A stretch of DNA of 8,494 nt from DATLBY01 sp035526665. GTDB taxonomy: Bacteria > Acidobacteriota > Terriglobia > Bryobacterales > Bryobacteraceae. The position numbers and the translations under genes are program-made. Below, in pieces: positions 1 to 4,733 of the stretch (positions are counted from its first letter, which is position 1; each line of letters opens with the position of its first letter). A model generated the notes under the pieces. The model did not search any database and was not told the origin of the DNA. It saw only the letters and a list, made by a program, of their open reading frames with translations. The stretch covers positions 1-8,494 of the forward strand of contig DATLBY010000285.1 in assembly GCA_035526665.1 (NCBI GenBank), read 5' to 3'.

Positions 1-594
1 CCGGACAGCCAGCGAGCTCACCATTCCACCACCAAAACAGAAGCCGACGGCTCCAATCTTCCCGGTGCAGTCGGACCGCTCCTTCAGCCAGCGAGCCGCG
101 GCGATGAAATCCTCGGTCATTTTCGGCTTGTCCACGCTTGCAAACAGCTTTCCGCCCTCTTCATCATTACCGGGATAGCCGCCCACGCTGGTGAGTCCGT
201 CGGGCGCAAAAGCAATGAAGTTTGCTGTCGCCAGCCGGCGCGCCACATCCTCGATATAAGGATTTAAGCCGCGGTTCTCGTGAATGACCAGCACTCCCGG
301 CAGCTTACCGGCACTTTTTACGGGACGCGCCAGATAGCCCCGAATGCTGCCATTGCCCTGGGGCGAGGGCACAGTCGCCGACTCCGTCTTGATCCGCTTG
401 TCGTCCTTGGGCACCTGCTCTGCCCAGGCATAGTTGGGGCGTAAACTTTCCCAGATCGCCGTGGCGGTCACTCCGCCCACTGCAAACTTTTTCGCGCCGT
501 CCAGGAATTCGCGCCGGTCCACATCGCCATGAACGTAGCGGTCAAACAGGTCCAGCAGCTCTTGCGGAAAGTCCGAAGCTTTTTTGCGATCCAT
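1..594 (-). CDS. Dienelactone hydrolase family protein, YghX-like, Tat-type leader (partial, C-terminus off the window)
   Basis: An open frame of 198 codons from ATG at 594 runs off the left edge. Residues 27-31 are RREFL, followed by a mildly hydrophobic stretch (about 34-50) ending near AWAEQ, which looks like a twin-arginine leader. The alpha/beta-hydrolase part begins near residue 84. It shows HENRGLNPYIEDVARR (105-120), where Glu106 matches the family's conserved Glu, PDGL (131-134), and the nucleophile elbow GFCFGGG (184-190) with catalytic Cys186. The Asp and His of the triad would lie beyond the edge. The N-terminus closely recalls E. coli YghX (a DFPQELLD start and an RPNYA-type segment), a family of about 280-300 residues, so roughly one third is missing. 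The in vivo substrate is unknown; dienelactone hydrolysis is only the family name. No good Shine-Dalgarno precedes the ATG. Family assignment is firm, export by Tat is likely but inferred. Confidence 0.92.
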   Translation of the reverse strand, partial: MDRKKASDFPQELLDLFDRYVHGDVDRREFLDGAKKFAVGGVTATAIWESLRPNYAWAEQVPKDDKRIKTESATVPSPQGNGSIRGYLARPVKSAGKLPGVLVIHENRGLNPYIEDVARRLATANFIAFAPDGLTSVGGYPGNDEEGGKLFASVDKPKMTEDFIAAARWLKERSDCTGKIGAVGFCFGGGMVSSLAVR

Positions 595-603
595 AATGGG
601 CGC

Positions 604-609
604 AGCATA
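604..609 (-). promoter_or_regulatory. Possible extended -10 element for the hydrolase gene
   Basis: On the minus strand TG-A-TATGCT gives an extended -10 with its last base at 604. This would start RNA near 597, only about 3 bases before the ATG at 594, so the message would be almost leaderless, which fits the lack of a ribosome-binding site. No convincing -35 is seen. Read-through from the tRNA-Ala gene 55 bases upstream is the alternative. Confidence 0.3.
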
Positions 610-648
610 TCACACTGCTCGCGCCGGCAAAGTGAGGAGGGAAAAATT

Positions 649-724
649 TGGTGGACGGCGGGGGGATCGAACCCCCGGCCTCTGCATTGCGAACGCAGCG
701 CTCTCCCAGCTGAGCTAGCCGCCC
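649..724 (-). tRNA. tRNA-Ala (anticodon CGC), CCA encoded
   Basis: The minus strand folds as a full cloverleaf. The acceptor stem is GGGCGGC with GCCGTCC and includes the G3-U70 wobble that marks alanine tRNAs. The D arm holds AGCTCAGCTGGGAGAGC, the anticodon stem is CTGCG/TGCAG with the 7-base loop TTCGCAA, and the T arm is GGGGG-TTCGATC-CCCCC. The anticodon CGC reads the GCG alanine codon. The discriminator is A73 and the 3' CCA is in the DNA at 649-651. The gene is 76 bases with no intron. It lies upstream of the hydrolase gene on the same strand and divergent from the methyltransferase gene. Confidence 0.97.
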
Positions 725-733
725 TAAACCATC

Positions 734-742
734 AATATATCA
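734..742 (-). promoter_or_regulatory. Possible -10 region for tRNA-Ala
   Basis: The minus strand reads TGATATATT here. Either TGATAT (742-737) or TATATT (739-734) could serve as a -10, starting RNA 3-6 bases before the mature tRNA 5' end. No clear -35 is present at the right distance, so this is only a candidate. Confidence 0.33.
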
Positions 743-829
743 CGAGGCCCTTTTCCTCCCGAACTGGGGCCGTTTTAGGGCCCGCTTCGACATCCTGTTC
801 ACCGCTCCGCGATACAATGGGAGAGCCGC

Positions 830-1507
830 ATGCCAATCAGTCTGGACGAACAGCTTCAGAAGATGAAACGCGACTGGGATGAACGCGCTCGCGAGAACGC
901 GCGCTACTATGTCGCAACCGGCAAGACCGATTGGACGGATGAGGAATTCTTTTTGTCCGGCGAGCGCACTGTCAGCGAGGAAGTCCTGACCGATATGACG
1001 AATATCTGTCAAGGACGGATGCCGCTCGATATGAAAGCGCTCGAGATCGGGTGCGGAGCCGGCCGGGTGACCCGCGCACTTTCAAAAGTATTTGGCGAGA
1101 TACATGGCGTGGACGTCAGCGGCGAGATGATTGCCTGTGCCCGCGAAGCGCTCGCTGGCCGCCCCAATGCTTTTGTCTATCAAAACAACGGCAAAGATCT
1201 CTCGGTGGTCCAGGAGAACCGGTTCGATTTTGCTTTCTCCACGATCGTTTTTCAACATATTCCCAGCCGCGAAGTCATCTACTCGTATGTCCGCGAAGTA
1301 CACCGCCTGCTGAGTCCCGGCGCATTATTTAAGTTCCAGGTGCAAGGTGCGCCCTCCGTGAGCGAAACCTCGCCCGCCGACACATGGCACGGGGTCTCGT
1401 TCTCAGACCAGGAGGCCGTGGCGATGGCGGAAGCCTGCGGTTTCGAGCCAAGGTACCGGCACGGTGCGGGAGAACAGTATTTCTGGCTTTGGTTTTTTAA
1501 AAAATAG
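830..1507 (+). CDS. Class I SAM-dependent methyltransferase
   Basis: A 225-residue protein starting at ATG 830, with a Shine-Dalgarno GGGAG at 819-823 (6-base spacing). An N-terminal helix rich in charged residues (about 5-25) precedes the Rossmann-type core. Motif I is ALEIGCGAGR (70-79), which binds S-adenosylmethionine. The acidic residue at the end of strand 2 is Asp95 in GVDVSGEMI, and a strand-4 motif FDFAFSTIVFQHIPS (132-146) follows. The C-terminal part is compatible with the usual strands 6-7. Length and motif order match methyltransferase domain families 11/25. The acceptor cannot be told from sequence; a small molecule is more likely than a macromolecule because no RNA- or DNA-binding domain is fused. 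The gene stands alone, divergent from tRNA-Ala and converging on the small basic-protein gene with only 5 bases between stops. Confidence 0.88.
   Translation: MPISLDEQLQKMKRDWDERARENARYYVATGKTDWTDEEFFLSGERTVSEEVLTDMTNICQGRMPLDMKALEIGCGAGRVTRALSKVFGEIHGVDVSGEMIACAREALAGRPNAFVYQNNGKDLSVVQENRFDFAFSTIVFQHIPSREVIYSYVREVHRLLSPGALFKFQVQGAPSVSETSPADTWHGVSFSDQEAVAMAEACGFEPRYRHGAGEQYFWLWFFKK
1493..1504. other. T6A6 palindrome at convergent gene ends
   Basis: The last codons of the methyltransferase gene (Phe-Phe-Lys-Lys) form TTTTTTAAAAAA, self-complementary, immediately before its stop. The opposing gene stops at 1513-1515. There is no GC-rich stem before either T-run, so this is not a standard intrinsic terminator, although it could slow polymerase on both strands. 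Confidence 0.4.
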
Positions 1508-1512
1508 TCCTG

Positions 1513-1719
1513 CTAATCCTCCCGCCGCCTAGAAACGGAGTGCTGCGTTACACGGCGCAATCCGGTTCTCCGCTCCTCTCGCGCCATCCGCATCCTCTTT
1601 CCGGTGAATGCGCTTATATTGCGTGAGCGCCTGCTGACCGCGTTTTCAATATCCGCAATTGCTGCGTCTAATCTGTCTCGTTCCTCAATCAATTCTTGTA
1701 TAACGCGGTGGTAATCCAT
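1513..1719 (-). CDS. Small basic protein of unknown function (68 aa, VIQEL-type)
   Basis: The frame from ATG at 1719 gives 68 residues beginning MDYHRVIQELIEERDRLDAA. Residues 2-30 look like one amphipathic, probably coiled-coil helix. Residues 31-68 are strongly basic (SRRSR, GKRMRMAREERR, SRRRED), with no cysteine and no membrane segment. I recall small proteins with a similar VI-x-EL-x-x-E-x-x-x-LD-x-AI start and a basic tail in Acidobacteria, without known function; nucleic-acid or ribosome contact is only a guess. The same frame is open to a TTG at 1770, but that start would lie inside tatC and adds an unrelated hydrophobic stretch, so I prefer 1719. No Shine-Dalgarno is visible. The start lies 29 bases after the tatC stop and a good promoter lies in between, so it may be both an operon tail and independently expressed. 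Confidence 0.6.
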   Translation of the reverse strand: MDYHRVIQELIEERDRLDAAIADIENAVSRRSRNISAFTGKRMRMAREERRTGLRRVTQHSVSRRRED

Positions 1720-1731
1720 CTGACCAGATAG

Positions 1732-1760
1732 CATATACCAGAATTGTGTCACCGTGTAAA
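1732..1760 (-). promoter_or_regulatory. Candidate sigma70-type promoter for the 68-aa gene, overlapping the tatC end
   Basis: The minus strand has -35 TTTACA (1760-1755, 5 of 6 to consensus), a 17-base spacer, and an extended -10 TGG-TATATG (-10 at 1737-1732). The -35 lies within the last tatC codons. RNA would start near 1725, about 6 bases before the ATG at 1719, which would explain the missing ribosome-binding site. Confidence 0.45.
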
Positions 1761-3011
1761 GAACGGCCAAGCGGCGATGAATTTGTAACCGTACTTCCAG
1801 ATCGCGACGGCCACAGCGGCCGCGATCAGAAGGATGGGAACACTCAGAGCCAGCAGGAATGTGCCCCAGGGGAATCGTCTGTTTTCGCGGCTCAGAACCA
1901 GAAGGTAGCTCGCGAAAATCCCAATAAAGTAAAGAAATACCATTGGAACGGCGAACAGGGTCAGGTTAAAAACGTCTGGCGTAGGTGTCACGATTGCCGC
2001 CAGAAGCACAATCCCCAAAATAGCGTAGCGTGAGTGCGACAGAAGAAATTTCGGTGAGGCAATCCGCAGCAGCGTCAGAAAGAAGATCAGCACCGGCATT
2101 TCAAAAACGAGGCCGACGCCGAGCATCACATTCACGAATAGATCGAAGTATTCGCTGATGGTGATGAGTGGAATCACGTGAATATCCCGCCCGATACCGA
2201 GCAGAAACGTAAGGCCGAATCGGAAAGCCACAAAGTAGGCGAACAGACCACCCAGAATGAAAAGCCCCGCCGAGGTAATCACAAACGGGGCAGCCAGCCT
2301 CCGCTCTTTCTTATACAGACCTGGAGCAATAAACGCCCAGACCTGGTACAGAATCCAGGGCGATGCCACGAACAAAGAAACCACCAGCGGAAGCTTCATC
2401 CAGATAATGGAAAAGCTTTCCATCGGCGAGGTTTGCACCAGGTCCGGCTTGAACCCAAGTTGGGTCAGGGCCGCCGCGGCCGGCTGCTGCACGATGATCC
2501 AGAGACGCTCGGCGAAGGTAAGGCACAGCACAAACGCAGCCCCGAGTCCCATCAGCATGCGGATCAGGCGTAGCCGCAGCTCTTCGAGGTGCCCCAGGAA
2601 AGACATGCGGAGCATGCCTTCGTCGTCATCGTCCACTTCATCCTCGGGCAGCGGGGACGTTGGCGGTGGCGGTGGCGCAGGCGGTGGCACGGTGGCAACC
2701 GAGTGTGTCGGCACCGCTTCGCCCGGGTAATCGGATTGTGGATTGTACCCGTACGGATCGTCGTAATGACCGTAGGAATCGTCTACAGTTGGCGTGTAGC
2801 TGGGAACCGGGATTTCCGCTGGAGACAAGCCGGTGGCGTGCTCGGCCTGCGTGTCTTCCACCGGAGGAGTGTCGGTGATTCTCTCTCTGAGGGGAACGGG
2901 ATCGGAAGGCGAAAGGGGAACCGCCGCCGGCTGAGGAGATTCTGCTTCAGCCGGCGGTAGATTCGCCCCGTCTGGTGCTGGCGCACCTTTCTTATCTTCG
3001 TCTTCGCGCAT
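1749..3011 (-). CDS. tatC: Sec-independent protein translocase subunit TatC, with long N-terminal extension and extra C-terminal helix
   Basis: TatC is the inner-membrane receptor that binds the twin-arginine signal of folded exported proteins. The core starts at about residue 137 with the cytosolic motif SFLGHLEELRLRL and contains FIAPGLYKKERR (227-238), ISEYFDLFVNVMLGVGLVFE (285-304) ending in the conserved Glu304-x-Pro306, and AIVTPTPDVFNLTLFAVPM (339-357). Six hydrophobic segments fit the family fold. Two things are unusual. Residues 1-132 are a soluble extension rich in Pro, Asp and Tyr, with YDDPYGYNP near 83-91, PPPAPPPPP at 109-117 and an acidic DEVDDDDEG before the core. A further hydrophobic segment at 384-405 would be a seventh helix. 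At 420 residues it is far longer than E. coli TatC (258). The start ATG has GAGGA almost touching it; a shorter protein from Met133 or Met136 is possible. It lies downstream of tatA in the same direction. Confidence 0.95.
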   Translation of the reverse strand: MREDEDKKGAPAPDGANLPPAEAESPQPAAVPLSPSDPVPLRERITDTPPVEDTQAEHATGLSPAEIPVPSYTPTVDDSYGHYDDPYGYNPQSDYPGEAVPTHSVATVPPPAPPPPPTSPLPEDEVDDDDEGMLRMSFLGHLEELRLRLIRMLMGLGAAFVLCLTFAERLWIIVQQPAAAALTQLGFKPDLVQTSPMESFSIIWMKLPLVVSLFVASPWILYQVWAFIAPGLYKKERRLAAPFVITSAGLFILGGLFAYFVAFRFGLTFLLGIGRDIHVIPLITISEYFDLFVNVMLGVGLVFEMPVLIFFLTLLRIASPKFLLSHSRYAILGIVLLAAIVTPTPDVFNLTLFAVPMVFLYFIGIFASYLLVLSRENRRFPWGTFLLALSVPILLIAAAVAVAIWKYGYKFIAAWPFFTR

Positions 3012-3031
3012 TCCTCAGCTGCTGCCGAAAG

Positions 3032-3049
3032 GGACACACATCTCTGTCC
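3032..3049 (-). other. Hairpin B in the tatA-tatC spacer
   Basis: In the transcript, GGACA pairs with TGTCC around an 8-base loop, just upstream of the tatC ribosome-binding region (3012-3017). There is no following T-run, so it is not a terminator. It could influence tatC translation or RNA processing. Confidence 0.35.
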
Positions 3050-3089
3050 GCCTTCAGCTGTACCGGGCAAATCACAAGCTTAGCTTCTC

Positions 3090-3107
3090 GGGACAAGACT
3101 CCGTCCC
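3090..3107 (-). other. Hairpin A in the tatA-tatC spacer
   Basis: In the transcript, GGGAC pairs with GTCCC around an 8-base loop (GGAGTCTT), 10 bases after the tatA stop. Its 5' arm, extended to AAGGGAC, can instead pair with GTCCCTT next to hairpin B, so two folds of the 106-base spacer compete. There is no T-run; a processing or stability element is more plausible than a terminator. Confidence 0.35.
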
Positions 3108-3117
3108 TTCCAGCGGA

Positions 3118-3573
3118 TTACGACTTCAGGGCTGGCGCATCGGTCGCCGCTTTCGGCTCATGTACTACTACGTTTTGCTCGCCCATGGCAGGTGTATGGC
3201 TTTCGGCCGTTTGCGTGCCATGTGAAGTCGATGCTGTCGGTTCGGCGCCCTCAGGTGCGGATGCGCTTACGGTCGTTGGGACAGGTGCGGAAAGTTCATG
3301 CTGCTCCGAGCCATAGGCGCCGGAATCATAATAGTTATCGTAGTTGTAAATTTCGTTGCTATACTTCGACGTAACTTCTTTCAGCGATTGATTTTCCCGC
3401 TCGATACTGCTCATTTCGCGGTCGAATGTTGCTTTCAATTCACCCTTCGCGCGGTTAAACTCAGCCAGCCCCTTTGCGAGCGTTTTGCCGAGTTCGGGTA
3501 ATTTTTTCGGACCGAAAAGGAGCAGCGCAAGAACAAAGATGACTACGATCTCCTGCGCTCCTAGCGGACCCAT
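3118..3573 (-). CDS. tatA: Twin-arginine translocase subunit TatA/TatB-type (TatA/TatE family)
   Basis: A 151-residue protein. TatA oligomers form the transport path through the inner membrane together with TatC. A short N-terminal membrane helix (about 7-20) ends at the hinge FG (20-21), followed by PKKLPELGKTLAKGLAEFNR, the amphipathic helix (22-41) typical of the family. Glu8 and the GPKKLP motif resemble TatB, while the LLFG hinge resembles TatA, so it may do both jobs; no second copy is in the window. A charged, probably coiled stretch (44-70) leads to a Tyr/Asn/Asp-rich patch (71-87) and a Ser/Thr/Ala/Pro-rich tail to 151, longer than E. coli TatA (89). The start at 3573 is chosen because AGGAGG sits 9 bases upstream and the family pattern begins there. 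An upstream ATG at 3609 lies at the promoter -10. It is transcribed with tatC after a 106-base spacer. Confidence 0.94.
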   Translation of the reverse strand: MGPLGAQEIVVIFVLALLLFGPKKLPELGKTLAKGLAEFNRAKGELKATFDREMSSIERENQSLKEVTSKYSNEIYNYDNYYDSGAYGSEQHELSAPVPTTVSASAPEGAEPTASTSHGTQTAESHTPAMGEQNVVVHEPKAATDAPALKS

Positions 3574-3582
3574 TCCAAGTCG

Positions 3583-3588
3583 CCTCCT
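3583..3588 (-). promoter_or_regulatory. Ribosome-binding site AGGAGG of tatA
   Basis: A perfect AGGAGG with 9 bases to the ATG at 3573. It decides the tatA start against the in-frame ATG at 3609. Confidence 0.85.
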
Positions 3589-3607
3589 AAAATGTACTGC
3601 TCCTCTC

Positions 3608-3637
3608 ATGATACTGGTCTGCCGGCTGAAGCGTCAA
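3608..3637 (-). promoter_or_regulatory. Sigma70-type promoter of the tatA-tatC operon
   Basis: The minus strand shows -35 TTGACG (3637-3632), an 18-base spacer and -10 TATCAT (3613-3608), each 5 of 6 to consensus. The expected RNA start is near 3601, giving a leader of about 28 bases that contains the AGGAGG. It lies between the divergent tatA and DUF6807 genes and agrees with the tatA start chosen. Confidence 0.7.
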
Positions 3638-3719
3638 TCTGCCCCTTGGAGGGCTCCCTCGTCGGCTTCCCGCGAACACCGGTTGAGTTGGGAACGGACC
3701 GTGTGATCTACTCTCAGGT

Positions 3720-4649
3720 GTGAAGACACTCGCTCTTGCTCTTATATTTGCCGCTTCGGCCTTCTCCGAAGTGAAGGTGACCAAGGCGGCGGACCGCGCC
3801 ACGGTGGAGATCGGCGGAAAGCCGTTCACCACGTTCCTCTATGCCCCGGATACCCGAAAACCCTATTTGTACCCAATCTTTACCGGGTCGGGAAAACCCA
3901 TTACCCGGCACTTCCCCATGGAGAAGGTGGCCGGCGAAACGAACGATCATCCCCACCATCGCGGACTTTGGTTCTCGCATGGCGACGTGAATGGATTCAA
4001 CTTCTGGGAGAACGAAGCCTCCTACGAAAATCGCAAAAATATGGGGACCATCATCCTCGACCGTGTTCTTTCCGTCAAGAGCGGCAAAAAGGAAGGCAGC
4101 TTCTCGGCCATATTCAATTGGCTGGATACCTCGGGTAAAAAGCTGATGACGGAAAAGCGCACCATGACATTCCGCGACGCCTCGCCCAACCGCATCATCG
4201 ATATCGACGTGGACCTTCATGCCGTTGAGAAGATTGGATTTGGCGATACCAAGGAAGGCACATTCGCGCTCCGGCTGGCCGACTCTCTGGCCGAGAAGAA
4301 GACGGGCACAATGGTGAACGCAGAAGGGGCCCGCAAGATGAAGGACGTGTGGGGGAAGAAATCACCCTGGGTGGATTATTCCGGGGACCTGGACGGCGAA
4401 AAAGTGGGCGTCACGATGATCGAACACCCGGCTAACCCTTCCTACCCGACCCGCTGGCACGCCCGCGACTACGGTCTGTTCGCCGCCAATCCCTTTGGCC
4501 AAGGGGAGTTTGAGGGCGCCAAAACCGCCGGTCCGGCCAGATTCTTCATCGAGCCGGGGAAGAACGCCCGCTTCCGCTACCGCGTCGTGATTCACCCCGG
4601 TGACGCTGCATCCGCCAAGGTAGCGGAGTTAGCCCGGGAGTATAAGTAG
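3720..4649 (+). CDS. Secreted DUF6807 family protein (PmoA-like in name only)
   Basis: A 309-residue protein. A short signal peptide, KTLALALIFAASAFS (2-16), leads into a beta-rich body. Characteristic motifs are DHPHHRGLWFSHGDVNG (76-92) with three histidines and an arginine, FWENE (95-99), GDTKEGTFALRLADS (175-189), HPANPSYPTRWHARDYGLFA (236-255) and a final RFRYRVVIHPGD. These fit PF14100, a family often labelled methane oxygenase PmoA; it is soluble and exported and has nothing in common with the membrane methane monooxygenase subunit. The His-rich, aromatic motif pattern would suit carbohydrate binding or a metal site, but no activity is assigned here. The start is GTG at 3720: an in-frame TGA lies at 3684-3686, the next in-frame methionine is Met67, and the signal peptide begins immediately. 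No good Shine-Dalgarno is present. It diverges from tatA across 146 bases. Confidence 0.88.
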   Translation: MKTLALALIFAASAFSEVKVTKAADRATVEIGGKPFTTFLYAPDTRKPYLYPIFTGSGKPITRHFPMEKVAGETNDHPHHRGLWFSHGDVNGFNFWENEASYENRKNMGTIILDRVLSVKSGKKEGSFSAIFNWLDTSGKKLMTEKRTMTFRDASPNRIIDIDVDLHAVEKIGFGDTKEGTFALRLADSLAEKKTGTMVNAEGARKMKDVWGKKSPWVDYSGDLDGEKVGVTMIEHPANPSYPTRWHARDYGLFAANPFGQGEFEGAKTAGPARFFIEPGKNARFRYRVVIHPGDAASAKVAELAREYK

Positions 4650-4656
4650 CGGTCCG

Positions 4657-4678
4657 CGTCATGCCTGCAGTCATGACG
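4657..4678. repeat. Inverted repeat before the permease gene (hairpin or operator)
   Basis: CGTCATG (4657-4663) and CATGACG (4672-4678) form a perfect 7-bp inverted repeat around CCTGCAGT. The right arm is part of the palindrome GTCATGAC (4670-4677), and GTCATG also occurs at 4658. It lies 7 bases after the DUF6807 stop. It lacks a following T-run, so it is a weak terminator candidate; an operator for the downstream permease gene is equally possible. Confidence 0.45.
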
Positions 4679-4705
4679 AAGTCCTGAGTTTCCCTTTATG
4701 ACTTC
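4678..4705 (+). other. Second possible stem in the permease leader
   Basis: GAAGTC (4678-4683) can pair with GACTTC (4700-4705) across a 16-base loop. Its ATGAC (4698-4702) could instead pair with GTCAT (4658-4662) of the preceding inverted repeat, so the folds compete. The downstream leader contains AAGGGG (4708-4713), 20 bases before the start codon. The stem is short and no known riboswitch is recognised; the 84-base gap is too short for a standard ydaO-type (c-di-AMP) riboswitch. Confidence 0.25.
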
Positions 4706-4733
4706 TTAAGGGGTGTTTGCCTAGCCTTGAGGT

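Noticed and set aside
642..649. T-run after the tRNA as an intrinsic terminator
   Set aside because: Only five T follow CCAAA and no independent GC-rich stem precedes them apart from the tRNA itself.
813..818. TACAAT as a -10 for the methyltransferase gene
   Set aside because: RNA would start near 825, downstream of the clear GGGAG ribosome-binding site at 819-823, and no -35 lies at 16-18 bases.
1720..1770. Longer form of the 68-aa protein from TTG 1770
   Set aside because: It starts inside tatC, has no ribosome-binding site, and the extra residues are translated promoter sequence; the recalled family begins at MDY.
2655..2700. GGTGGC-type tandem repeat as a non-coding microsatellite
   Set aside because: It encodes the proline run of TatC on the minus strand in an intact frame, so it is a coding low-complexity stretch.
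3574..3609. Longer TatA starting at ATG 3609
   Set aside because: It adds 12 residues (MRGAVHFRRRLG) that do not fit the family, its ATG overlaps the promoter -10, and the perfect AGGAGG serves the ATG at 3573.
3714..4220. Antisense 168-codon open frame within the DUF6807 gene
   Set aside because: The opposite strand has a signal peptide and family motifs throughout; this frame has neither.
3720..4649. Particulate methane monooxygenase subunit
   Set aside because: The protein is soluble with a signal peptide and lacks the several membrane helices of true PmoA; the name is a database label for PF14100.
4650..4733. c-di-AMP (ydaO) riboswitch before the KimA-like gene
   Set aside because: The whole gap is 84 bases, too short for the known fold, and no matching conserved core was seen.
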